Below, in pieces: positions 34,902 through 46,502 of a stretch of DNA of 64,000 nucleotides; the stretch's first letter is position 1, and every line of letters begins with the position of its first letter. The position numbers were made by a program, and so were the translations under genes. The notes under the pieces are model-generated. The model did no database searches. It had not been told where the DNA came from and worked only from the letters and a program-made list of their open reading frames with translations. This DNA is from Prostheceraeus crozeri (lineage: Eukaryota; Platyhelminthes; Polycladida; Euryleptidae), in the NCBI GenBank assembly GCA_907163375.1, contig CAJQUW010001636.1:992001-1056000 (forward strand). The letters run 5' to 3'.

Positions 34902-37900
34902 GTAAAAACAGTCATCATCCATCATGTTCCCTCGTAGAAAAGTCATTTCGATAAAAGTGCAGTGCTTTCGCATGTGCCATAAAGCATATCACTATTTTAG
35001 CTAGTTTTACAGAAACAATGAGCATTCACATAATCCTGATGATAGTTATTATGCACATATTTGTCAAATTTGTTCGAGGGTGTCTCTTTGCATTTTATAA
35101 GATTGAAATCTGCTTACATTTTCCTGAAAACGTCATTGTGGTATACAAAAGAATTTTGAATTCATGACGACTTTATTGAATCTATCCACGCCATTCTTTA
35201 TATTCTTCTGTTTTTCGCCTATCAGCAACACAAATGGAGTATAAAAAGATGATTATCTGGAATGTCCCACAACGAGGCGATCATCAAATGCGGGCGGTTA
35301 CCCTCACATTGAGAGCAATATTTGATAGACACTAAATCACTAGATAGTCTGTTTTCCTACGATATAGATAATCAATCTTTCTTGTCAGTACATGATGGTT
35401 TTCGTTCTTGTTTGCATCACTCATTTAATTATCTCATTCAAAATCATTCTACAGTTGGTAATGAAAGTTCTTGATTACATCCTTCACTCACCTAGTCAAG
35501 AGTGGAGTATAGCAAGTGCGATAATGTACACAGATTATCAACGATTACTTATTCATTTGCTAAAATTCACCGACCGGTATAGTCGAAGTCAACCTGACTC
35601 CATTACAAATCAAGCGACAGATTCAATGTTAACTTGATATTCATTTAATTAACCCAAGAATATCAGCAGTATCATTCCTTTTAAAATTCTGCAAGAAAAT
35701 TGCAGCTGATCATCGTGCCTGCAATCATCATTCTGCAAGCCATTGTGCGCGTGTGAGCAAAATATCCTCTTTGAAACACGTTGGCAAATGGGTCGTTAGA
35801 CGAGCTGTCTCCCATGCGAGCATGTTTTGGGCTTAAATTCGCTGCATTTTCTGAGAGGCGGAGTCGCACCAATGTTGATCAAAACACTATCAACAAACGG
35901 CTATTACTCCGGTTGCAGTGGCACAATGATAAATGCGACGCTTGCTCCATGACTTGCACTATGTTTTGAACAGCCGTGCTTCGCTGCCTGCTATCGCATC
36001 CGATTCATCCAAGTAAACAGTGCATATTCAGAGATACATAGTTAACATATCAAGTGAAATTTCGGTTGGTGTTCATTAAATACTGCTTTTAACACACGAC
36101 TGACATGTCGTCTATCAAGTACTGTAACGAGTCTGTAGCAACTGATAAATGTTGCTTCTAATTGTTACTTTAGTATTGTTCAACTATTTATTATCGCAGG
36201 CGTGCTAACTTAGATGTGTAAATAGTGGTCAAAGCAGTATTTAATGAATACCCTCCGAATTTTATTTACTGTGCTAATTGTCCATCTCAAATTTACTCCG
36301 GTTGTAACAGCAACTTTAAATAGGGAATTGTGTCGGTGTTGAGTTGAGATATGTGAACTAGTCCTGATGATGATTCCTGATATTAGATATGGCAGCTATT
36401 CAGGCATGTGCCCATTTTTCAACTGAGGATGCAGCTCAATATTCAATCATTCTATTTACAATTCATAATAAGCTGCGAAACCCGCGCAGCAGTCTCAACC
36501 GCGTTTACAAAGTACCTGTGAATGAGGACTTTCCTCCTCAAACGTGAACAGATATCTTCCGATATCTATAGCTAGTAATGTAATACTATATGGTGCTAAT
36601 TGGTATGGCGTTATTCATGCGGATTCATGTAATTTTGCATTGCAAGATCCGTGCTATTCTCCCATTTTTCTAGATATTTTGCCATATTCAATTACATGTA
36701 AGCAAACAGCGATGCCTATAATACTGAAGTTTTCACATATCAATGTTGTGAATATTGTTAGCAGTAGCATTTGTGAGATCAATCTTCTTTTTTCTTTAAG
36801 GTCTAGTAAATAGACCTTCATAATGCGTAATTAGTTGAACTTTTTAACATTGTAGAAAGTATAGAAAACTAATTGATGGTAATTCTGAAAACCTTTTTCC
36901 TCGTGTATCAAGTAATTCGACTAAGATGGCTTGCTGCAAAGATATCAAACGACATTGCATTAACACTGAGCGTGGCAGGTGGTGAATGGGATACTAGTAT
37001 CGTGTTATTCCATCCATTTCTGCTATGCTCTCGTGAATCAAAATTAACAGTGTTTAGAGATTCCTGAGAACCGACGTATTCAGCATGCAAGTAGATAATG
37101 ATTTCACACTGAACTTCGTAAGATAGACCATTCAAAAAAAAAATTTTGAATTTTGAAAATTTTGAATTTTAAATTGGATATCTCTTTCTACAATCATGAT
37201 TGCCTAATCACAACGCGCTAGCCAAACTATATTTCAAGTGCGAAACTGGTGATGTTCAGCTTGCTTAATAATTGACAAAGCATCAGATGAAGCACACTTA
37301 TGTATTACTGTGGTGAAGCACACTGATGTATTTGAACAATCTCAAAATTCATGTACCTACAATTTGATTTGATTCTCAAAGAGCCGGAGCTATTTCTTGT
37401 GTTAGTGCTTAGCCCAAATTATAATTGGAAATGACTGCCAACCTCTACCGTAGACGCATCAGACGGTGTGGCTCCATGCATGATGCTGTCCATCAATATT
37501 CTGCTCATTGTAGAAAAAGCAGCCTTTAAGGGAAATCTCGATTTGCTGACTCGGTTAAATGAAGTAATACAAAGTGGCATCAGATGAAGGAAAACTGCAC
37601 GCATGTGAATGTAATCTACATATTATCATATTAAAGAATGATTTTATGCAGTCTTTCACGGATATTAGATTTGTATTCGTTACAAAAAGGGATTTTAGAT
37701 TACTTAGCTATCAGCTTTTAAGCTTGACTGAGGAAAAATACACAGAATTGTTCTCTAACACGATATGATTAATGTCATTCATTTTGTCTTGTTTTTGACT
37801 CCTGTTTATTCAATGCATGCATGCGGAGCTTGGTCTCAAAGTCAAATGTACTGATAAGGATCTATTTACTGAAAGCGACGAATATTATATCTATTATTCA

Positions 37901-38038
37901 GAGCATAGGTGTGCAAATCACAGATAGAAAAACAACGCAAATACCATTCTGTTACTTTGTGATAACAATAACAATTTGTCTGGAACATTGAAAGGAAAGT
38001 GTGTGAATCGTAGAAGACGGAAGTTACTGGTGCGCACG

Positions 38039-38846
38039 CAGGACTGGAAAAAAATTAATTGCAAAAAATTCATAAAAAATTATTGATTGATGAACCATCT
38101 GCAATTCAATTAATTGATTGGATCAGGTACCAGTTATTCCAATTAATTGCAATTATTCATCAGTAAAAAAAAGCGATTTATTGTGCGAATTTTACAAGCT
38201 ACACAGCATAATATTTTGGCCTACACAGTGTATAATACAATATTCTTTAGGCCTACTCGCATTTAAAACGAAGAAAAGTTTGGTCAAATGCGAAACTTTT
38301 TTCTTAGTAATTTGTAGCATTCATTTAAACTCTAATGTAGTAGTCTCTAATTAAACTCGTATGTTTCATATAATCTAATAATCTTAAATGAATTGAAATT
38401 GTGGTAAACTTAATGAAACACATACTATCGGATGGCCATCATGATTGTTTCCTTGCTTCGGAAAATATCGCGCTCGTAGAATAGAGGAAAATATAAATGT
38501 CGGTTGTCAGTCATTGCTTAATATAGTTATCAGTGCATGTTTTGTCATGCAAATTAATTCAACGAACATAGTGATGCAGAGAATGTGTGCATGTGATTGC
38601 AGGTAAATTCTATTTCTGTAAATTTCTTTAATGCACCTACTATGTGCTATGACAATAGCTTTCTAAGTATTTATCAGTCAAGTGTCAATCATGCAAACAT
38701 TTTGTGGAGAGATCTTCCTGGATTGATGGATAGCAATGATAAAAATAATTCCAATTAATTGGTTGCTCATGTGAGCCAATTAAATTAATTGATTGTTCAC
38801 AAAAAGTGAGACCAATTAAATTGCAATTCATATTTTCCAGCCCCTG
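38039..38846. mobile_element. Non-autonomous hAT element (808 bp)
   Basis: The interval is flanked by the exact 8-bp duplication TGCGCACG (38031-38038 and 38847-38854). Termini CAGGACTGGAAAA and inverted CAGGGGCTGGAAAA match apart from a one-base gap and one substitution. Copies of CAATTAATTG-type palindromic words cluster near both ends (38055-38150 and 38750-38825). The interior has no transposase. It is one of the clearest hAT insertions in the window. Confidence 0.88.
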
Positions 38847-40637
38847 TGCGCACGACTGCAGATGCAGCTGTCACAATGCTCACAAGTCAGTTACAGGCCT
38901 GTTCACCACCTTGATGACTGAATTGAATTACATGTATATGTCGTGTCATCATTATCAGACCAACAGCTTGACATCTCAGCAATATTTTGAAAGATAACTG
39001 GATGGCATCATGGAATGCAGATAGGTATATTTTACACATGTGTTATATTGCTAACTAAAGAATGTTTACATACTTCATAAATATAGGCGTCAGATGCTAG
39101 CATAATGATGTAGATACGAATGCTTTGAACGCTGACGTAAGTGGTGTAAAACATCCGCATATGCATGGTTGGGACTATTAGATATTCTAAATCACCGAGT
39201 GACTGATGTGACGATTTGAAAACTACATGAGATCGAAGAGTTGATGCTGCTAAAAAACGCCACGGGCACGATGTTAAAGCATAAAGTGACAATGGAAAAA
39301 TCGGTTCAAAGTTAAGATAATAAGTACTTGAAGAATGACGTGAAATCTTGGAAATGTGTTAAATGGGACATTGTTATCAGCATTATTGTTATCAAAAAGC
39401 GCATAATATCAATCAAATTATCCGATTTATAATATGAACAATGGAGACTGGAAATATCATCTACAATTTTATCAACCTTATTTGCACTAAATAAGATAAC
39501 CGAATTCGCACTGTGCGTCTGAGCTATTGATTTTTTATGGGTAGACAAATTACTGTCAAACGTTGCTCTACACAATCCTCAATATGAAGTTAGAAAATAA
39601 TGACAAATAACTTTAATTCAGATATCATATCATCAATGAACGTGACCAGCAAAATTGTCTTCTGTCAGACTGGAAATCTTGGAATTATTAGATAGCATAT
39701 TTATAATACCTCATAGAATTTAAAAATCTTAAAAGAGAGAAAATGCAATCATATCATGTTCCAAAGCAACTACACGTCTATCAAATCCCACAATCGCGCC
39801 AACTACCAAAAAATGAGAAAAAGTATGAATGTTAGACGGCTTGAAGCTATTCACTTTCTTGCTGTGAATTTCGTTCTTTAATAAAAGCAGCAGCATCCAC
39901 ATAAATTCCACCAGTCCTTAGCAAGAGTTCGAACCATTGAGCCGGAGTTGATGTTGCAGGAAAATCGCACTTTGTTGGGCTCGAACTAGATTTATTGGCT
40001 CACAGGCGCTCGATCTAAGACCTTCGTCGGGTCCGGGAATTGTGTGATGTCACACATTATGTGTCACATTATTTCTGCACCCGACGAAGATCTAATTCGA
40101 TCCTACCAAAATGTTTTTCTCCTTCAATATTCTATCAGTCCTAAATTGTTTCATTTTCATGGCCAAATATTGCATTTTATATAATCACATTTGTAATAAT
40201 GTTTCAAGTCCCGCACGAAAAACGTGATGTACTCATACTTATGAAAGTGCAGTATTCTATCATACATAGAAGTGTGCCTTTTTCATGCGCATGGAAAATG
40301 TAGAAAACATGCGCACGCGCATGTGCATGTTTTCACCTGAATACGTATGAATATACTTGAAAACTTGCGAATGAAAAGTAGCAAACCACGCGAATGTGCA
40401 TACGCGTGAAGGCGTCTACTTTCATATTGCTGGATTTTAGGTTATTTTGCTACTTTTTACAAATAAAGGTTTATATGGATTATCATAGTGTGCTTAATTC
40501 TGGAGACCTTAAAACCTATTCTTGACATTTTTTAATGTTTTAGATAAATAATTGTGTTGAAAAGACCTTGGTTATTCATTTTCATTAAGTTGATGTTGGA
40601 AAACCAAGTAGACAAGATGGTAAAATTCTTTTTTTTA

Positions 40638-40687
40638 TATGCTTTATTAATTTCAGCCTCCCCTTAGGCCATCATCAGAAGCAGAGA
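40638..40687 (-). ncRNA. Hammerhead-ribozyme-like motif, left arm
   Basis: On minus, stem I UGCUU pairs with AAGCA and the core CUGAUGA lies at 40678-40672. One U is followed by GGCC/GGCU as stem II and GAAA at 40654-40651. The self-complementary AUUAAU and an A complete the cleavage context. It differs from the right-arm copy in the stem II loop and in stem I. Confidence 0.5.
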
Positions 40688-40690
40688 ATC

Positions 40691-40738
40691 TATGCTTCTG
40701 ATGATGGCTTAAGAGGAGGCCGAAATTAATAAAGCATA
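40691..40738 (+). ncRNA. Hammerhead-ribozyme-like motif, best preserved stem I
   Basis: Stem I UAUGCUU (40691-40697) is perfectly complementary to AAGCAUA (40732-40738). The core CUGAUGA is at 40698-40704, then one U, then stem II GGC/GCC with a long loop. GAAA is at 40722-40725. Self-complementary AUUAAU (40725-40730) provides stem III, and A40731 is the residue before the predicted cleavage, an AUA^A site. All conserved core bases are present. The only departure is the unpaired U between the core and stem II. Confidence 0.6.
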
Positions 40739-41071
40739 TAAAAAAATGAATTATTTCCATCTTGTCTACTTGGTTTCCCAACATCAACTTAATGAAGATA
40801 AATAATTATTGGATTACAATCAAATGGCCATGAATGAAGTGATGGCATTGATGCATAAATGAGAAATAAAACTGCCATTCAATTTATTTTAAAGTGTCTA
40901 TATATAAGCCTATTGCATTATACAAGACCGATGTTTCATCAATGTTACAAAAAATCTGGGCATCTTGGGATGTTTTCTCCCCATGAACTACCCATCAATT
41001 TTGTATATTAAAGCTCAATTCAATAGTGTATGATATATCTTCAAAGCCACCAAACTGATGAGCATTGATGT

Positions 41072-41254
41072 ATGCATAGAAAGAGTGAAATACAAAGTGC
41101 AAGGGCGACTCGCCTAAGAAACCGCTTCTCGTTAATAAAAGGTCGGGACCTAAAACATCCGATACGTAAACTTATTGTAAATATTGTTTTTAACTTTCGC
41201 AAAACTGAAGGAAACCTCCTAAACTATGAAATTCCTCCCGTCGGAGGCAATTAA
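41072..41254 (+). pseudogene. Possible N-terminal piece of an IS630-type transposase
   Basis: A 60-codon frame contains 'LKHPIRKLIVNIVFNFRKTE', which resembles the 'R..I..VY.FF..E' start of some animal IS630/mariner-related transposases. It ends next to the 3' end of the antisense LINE at 41262. The match is short and could be chance. Confidence 0.25.
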
Positions 41255-41261
41255 TTGTGCC

Positions 41262-41684
41262 TCGTTTTTTTACAGAATTTTCATCATAGCTATGAGCCAT
41301 GAACGAAGCTAAGGATTGCTCAGTGAAAAAGTAATAAAATGAATTACTTTAAATAAATTAAAAGAAAAAAACAGGCCTTCTAATCTGATAAGCTTTCCCC
41401 ATCAGAAACCTGTTCGCACGCCTCTTGAAAGTATCAAGATTGTATTGGTCAGGGAAAGTGGTCTGGGGAAGTTGATTCCAAAGCTGTGTTTGTGCGAACA
41501 AAATAGCTTTTCGAGCGACTCACAGTACGTGCGCGTTCTAAGCTGACATTATAGCATGTGAGTGCATTTATTAGCTCTGTGTGTGCCTCTGTAGAAGATC
41601 TTAGGTTTTGGTACGCACTCAATTACTGCAGAACTGCTTCTACTGAAATAGTATCTTCAGAAGAGACTGAGTGAAGCAACATCG
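41262..41684 (-). mobile_element. 5'-truncated LINE family A copy (3' end only)
   Basis: The minus strand closely matches 5213-5636 of the LINE at 2.7-5.7 kb, covering the last 96 codons of ORF2, the stop region, the GTTCATGGCTCATAGC segment and the terminal TAAAAAAA. The 5' border at 41684 falls inside the reading frame, the usual result of incomplete target-primed reverse transcription. The 3' hairpin has lost its pairing here. A near-palindrome, GAGGCAATTAATTGTGCCTC, lies immediately beyond its 3' end at 41240-41259. No clear target duplication was found. Confidence 0.88.
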
Positions 41685-41959
41685 TATAGCTTTCTGGGAG
41701 TCGGTGCAGAAGCAGACGTTTGACTGTCAGTCATTGATGGATGGGGAGCGTAGAATCGGCTAAGCTGCAGCGAGGATAGCGGTCAGGTCAGCTGCGCATG
41801 AGGAAGCGTTACGTCCGGCAGCTTTTTCTCCGGTTTTCATGGCAACCCCGGAACTCGAAGAGAAATCCGGCGTCTCCGTCCGTCTGATCTCGACCGACTG
41901 AACCGTCGGTCGATGCGACTACATCGGCTACAGGGAGAACAGTCAATGTACATTCCGCT

Positions 41960-42250
41960 GCCTCTCACGTGGATGATGGGATGTTGTCGATTGGTGAGTA
42001 GGCACGTCTGTTCGAGGTTAGGCCATTGCTGCCAAGGTGGGCTGCTCCAGTGCGCCGATATGAAATGATGACACGTGCCATTTTCCTTTCAACAGCCTCC
42101 ATGCGTCGTACGGTTGACTCAGATGCAGCAGGAAGACAACAAGAGCCACAGTAATCTGCTACAGATCTCACGTATACGAGGTACACACTCCTATTGAAGA
42201 AATCTTCCATAAAATCTTTCGTCGTCTCTGCACAACAATTTTTCAAATCA
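41960..42250 (-). pseudogene. LINE C-terminal fragment, another family
   Basis: The minus-strand frame includes 'YVRSVADYCGSCCLPAASES' followed by 'RRMEAVERKMARVIISYRR'. It resembles the post-RT helical region 'SV.DY....W.P.....L..VE.K..R.I' of non-LTR elements. It is unlike family A at the same region. The downstream part (41700-41960) is GC-rich and unassigned. Confidence 0.5.
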
Positions 42251-45129
42251 CTGAAGACCCTATTTGGTTGTTAGTACGTCGCAACTATAAGAGAGAGGTG
42301 TAAGCAAGTTACCGAGAGAATTGAGCATGCTATCACAATTTATTCGATATTACTACGATAGTTCGACTTACTTATTATTATTAATCATTTTGCACCGTTT
42401 ATCCATTTTCACTGATCGAATGTACATGTAGGTGGAATTCAGTTTTCAGTATCTCCACTATGGCAATCAATACCTTGTTTTCCTGAATTTTTCCATGCAA
42501 TGATGCATTTTTAGTGATGGTGAAATTACTTAGGAAATGCTCACATCGCAACCGTCGACAGGGTCCAACTTGCTTTCTGGGGAGGGGAATTGCCCTCTTA
42601 GGCCCGCATAAAGCCACTATAGCCACCATATTCCCGAAATATACACGAATTCTGTTTTCGGACTTGCACGGTCACCCTGATTATAACTACGATTATGAGA
42701 AAATAAAAAGCATTTTTATGTAATCTGCGATTACAGTCGACCATAGTAGTCATCACGATCGTGTCGAAAAGCTCTTGTGTATGTGCTTTATAGTTCTATG
42801 AATAGAAGTGGTAGCGGTCAATAAACATTCCTTCATGTATACTTAAACGTAAAAAACGCAGACGATAGCATAATACAAAATACAATAAACGACAACATGC
42901 GCATGCGTGACAGAATTTTCATACATATGAATAATTCATCCATTTCACATGTATGTGACATAGGTGCAAGCATGAAAGCATGACAAAATCATGAGTGTGA
43001 ATAATTCATGCATTTCATGATGATACCAATGAATGCTATGAATTATTCATGCGCATGATTGCATCATGTCATCATGCGTATGTTGCATTATTTTCGTTCG
43101 GAGAATGTCATTCAATCTCCTTTGTGGCCATGTCTTCACTTTTGATTGCGAGGATTGTTTAGATCCTCGAAATATATCGGTCTACAATTTAATCACATTT
43201 TCATGGCTTTATTTGTTCTTTCCAACTAAAGGAACATGAATGATAAACAAGTCAAATCTTTTGAGGCACATCTGATTTGTTTCCTTCTTAACCAGTAACG
43301 CGAATAGTCGGAATACATTTTTTGAAAAAATTATAATTCCTGAAGTAGGTGCGTAAACTTTTGTTTTACTTCATGATTACGGCATGAGTCCAGAATGATT
43401 TTTTTCTTATTTTAGAAGGCTATGCTTTTGAAATTATAGAAGATATATCAAATGAGAATTTGTATTATTTATATCATGTCATGAATATATTTTTGAAAAA
43501 ATCTCACTTGTCAATCTAAATATCATGTTATACGTGAATATATGAACACGTTAACCATGATCGCGTGTTAGTCATGTAATTGTCCTTTTCGTTAACTTTC
43601 ATTTCCTTCGATTTTGTCCAACATGGAATTCTTTGGGTTATCCTCTTAATGACCATACTCAAGGCATTGACTCAATACTGCTTTATTATTATCATGTGTC
43701 TGATGTCAAGGCGATTTTCATTTTAATCTCTCCAAAATAGACCTCCCTCTTTCCCCAAATATGGTGGTGGTTCACTTCATCGACAGTCATTTCATCAGTA
43801 CTAAATTGGAACTAATTTTATCGATAGGTGTATGATGCTGGTTCAAGAGTGTCATGTATCCATGTTAAAGACATAAATTTACTCGCTAAGTCATTGACAT
43901 CAAGCTATGATGTCCTTGAGTTCTATCAGGCACTCCTATGTCATCTAAGTGTGGACTTAGACATAGATGAACCGGTGTGTTTGCAATATTTAATGAACGT
44001 GTACATTCTGATTTTACTGACAAAGTCTAGATTGTTGTAAAGATCTCAAAGATACGTATTTTTTCATTCTCATAATTGAACATTGTTCTCTTTATTACTC
44101 GACAGAAAACCATACACTCAATATCCCTCTCATTTTGGAAGTTTGGGGAGAAATCCTCATCTTCAAAGGCGTATCAGGTATTGATGCTCGACGTGAATGT
44201 TTTATTGAACTCACCTCTACAATTGTTCAGTGCATTTGTTCATGTTTTATATTCTGCGTGTGAACCGTCTACTGTTGCTGATATAGTGCCAGATGCGTCA
44301 GAAATTTATTTCTGATTTTCATAAGGCTGTTATCGATCGACATCAACAAGCGCTACTGTAGATTTATGATTTTGAACTGTCAGTCGGATGCGGATGTCTT
44401 TTCAGAATTTTTCTTTGACTCATGAAATAATCAGATGACAGTCCTACAGCAATAATGCCCTTTGATCATGTAGGTTATTGCAATAACATTCCACTTGAAA
44501 ATCTAAAGAGTGCGTGAGAAGTAACTAGGTAGTGGAAATTAGCTGAAAATTCTGCATTTTTTATTTAATCCTAATGAAAATTAATTTGCATGTGCTTCAG
44601 AAAGTTAGAAGAGAAAGTCCGACGCACTTAGGATTTTTGCCGCTTTTCTCTAGAATTTCTTAAAAACTTATGCTATTTCTATTGTCTAGATGGGCGATTG
44701 AGAAGCAACCTAGCAGTGAAAATTATTTGTATTTCGTTTCTCATATTCACATTACATGTCCTCCAATCTAGAAAATTATATGTAGGCACTCAAAAGAAAT
44801 ATATCGCTGTTGATTTCTTGTATATAACAGATGAATGAAAATCTCTATGAGACAGTCCACAAAGATCGCGCAAACTTTCTGCGCAGGCATTTCATTTTCT
44901 GACAATGATTTGTCGTCTAACCATTATTATGCGATTATTATATGAATTACTGTGAATGTGAATGTGAATGTGGTGCGTTCGGTGAAAGGGAGAAGTGAGT
45001 CCATCCGATCGAAATGAAATAAAACTGTCACATGAAGCTGATGACCACGTATAATTGAATGTCAATCAGCATTACCCTCGGAGAAAAGTGTGTCATTTGT
45101 TCGAGAAATTTTCTCATTGAGTCAGTACC

Positions 45130-45760
45130 GTTGGTCAGTCATCAGAAATCCACACGGAAGGCTACTTGCGGAAGGAGATTGTCAATGCACACGTTGCGCA
45201 CCGTTTTTCAGAAAGAATTGGAGTTTCGCTCATGCACTGGCTGACACCTGAAGACTCTTTGAGGGCGAGGTAGAAATTGCCCAGACGATGCTGGATCGGC
45301 TTGATGGCTAGAAACGTCGCCATTGCCCTTGTCGGTGGAATGGTCAATCTGCATAAGTGCCATTGTTAGATGGCACACGATCCTCAGCAATGAAACGGAC
45401 CAAGATCAGCAAAAAAGTAGCAGTGTGGTGCGGAATGACAGCCGATAGAGTTGTCAATTCATATTTCCTACGACACAGTGAATGATTTTTTCATCGATAG
45501 TGGCTAAGAAGACGACTGCTGCAGAAATTGTCTGCCCTGACTCCCGTGTGACTTGCTCCCTTGCGAAATGGCTTGCCCTTACACCTTGTGACTTTGTCTT
45601 TAAGGTTGCTCTTAATTAATACCGAGTGTACAATACCAAGCCGCGCACATTTGAATAATTGTAAAGTCACATTCATGAAGTTATAACCAACGTTACGCTG
45701 GATGTTTTGCAGAAGAATGTCGATCATGCTCCTGTTCGTTGAAAAAGCTGATTAACACTT
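45130..45760 (+). pseudogene. IS630/Tc1-mariner-type transposase relic
   Basis: The relic is recognisable by 'KKVAVWCGMTADRVVNSYF', equivalent to the VWCG...GPYF block, and by 'ALTPCDFVFKVALN' followed by 'YRVYNTKPRTFE' and 'DVLQKNVDHAPVR'. These match the third catalytic region and the C-terminal part. Several stops and frameshifts interrupt it. The Asp of the PCD block is retained, whereas the 7.1-kb relic has Asn there. It ends close to the left arm of the 45.9-52.3 kb palindrome. Confidence 0.65.
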
Positions 45761-45930
45761 CCGGTAAATACGTAAACTTTGTAAAATTGGAGAGCATTCT
45801 TAGTTTTAGAATTTAGATAAACAGATAAACAGTTCAATGCGACGGATCGGTTGACGATGCGAAAATATTTCGAAGTACATGTATTTATAGAAGGAAACGT
45901 CGCTGAAATCGGGCAATATAAATATAATTC

Positions 45931-45984
45931 GACCGGTTTCGAGTGGAAATCAAAAATTGAGCTCCCACTCTTCCTCAGGAATTT
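45931..45984 (-). ncRNA. Hammerhead-ribozyme-like motif with GUC site
   Basis: On minus, stem I AAUUC pairs perfectly with GAAUU. The core CUGAGGA is at 45978-45972, one A follows, and stem II is GAGUGG/CCACUC (6 bp) with an 18-nt loop. GAAA is at 45940-45937. The palindrome ACCGGU (45937-45932) forms stem III and C at 45931 completes a classic GUC cleavage triplet. This has the strongest stem II among the motifs in the window. Confidence 0.6.
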
Positions 45985-46397
45985 TTTACAAAGGAATAGA
46001 TCATAGAAAGATCTATTACACAAACGGCTTGGGAAAAATTCAAATGATCAATGGAGTCATAGAAATGGAAGTTTACATTTTACACATAGAAATTGACAAC
46101 AATAAAACCTCTAGAATGGAAATTAAGCTTCATGCAATGCACAAAAGTGGCACATAAATCGCACGCATTTTCACTTAGATGCACCTGCCAACGTCTGTAT
46201 GATTGGGTTAGAATCAGTCACATGAGTAAATCGAAGCTTTTAATTGGTGGTTCATGCCCCAACTTAGTTCCCCCTGATGTGCCGCGACATTGAGTCAATT
46301 TCCATTCTAGTCAACTTCAGATAAACAATTTATTTCTATGATTTTACATACAGCTAGGGGATTGTGGATCATAGATAGGGGATCGTTGGAATACGTA

Positions 46398-46502
46398 ATA
46401 GATAATGTATAGATTTGAGGTCATTATTGCTATAATTTCCGAGAGCCAAAGGCTCGAGGTTATTATGACAAATAATGACCGAAGAAATCTATGCATTATC
46501 TG
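46398..46502. repeat. Hairpin insert (MITE-like) in left arm
   Basis: Arms of about 50 nt (46400-46447 and 46450-46501) pair with few mismatches, including AGATAATG.ATAGATTT and the central GAGAGCC/GGCTCGAG. The segment is missing from the homologous right arm, which supports insertion after the palindrome formed. Confidence 0.6.

Larger units (their letters stand above)
40554..40795. mobile_element. Palindromic element with paired hammerhead-like motifs
   Basis: Inverted arms of about 100 bp (40583-40682 and 40690-40794) surround a tiny centre. A 12-bp direct repeat AGATAAATAATT flanks the insert at 40542-40553 and 40796-40807. As in the 21.4-kb element, the left side has an unpaired tail of about 29 nt (40554-40582) and each arm has a hammerhead-like motif facing outward. 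Arms differ at several positions, so this copy is older. Confidence 0.85.

Noticed and set aside
35681-35969. GC-richer block with overlapping open frames as an exon
   Set aside because: No recognisable product, and exons 34729 and 62811 join in phase through a shared Gly codon without it.
40010-40100. CTTCGTCGGGT / ACCCGACGAAG hairpin as a member of the ribozyme palindrome class
   Set aside because: It is a short hairpin with a 50-nt loop, without GAAA or CUGANGA in correct order and without a flanking duplication.
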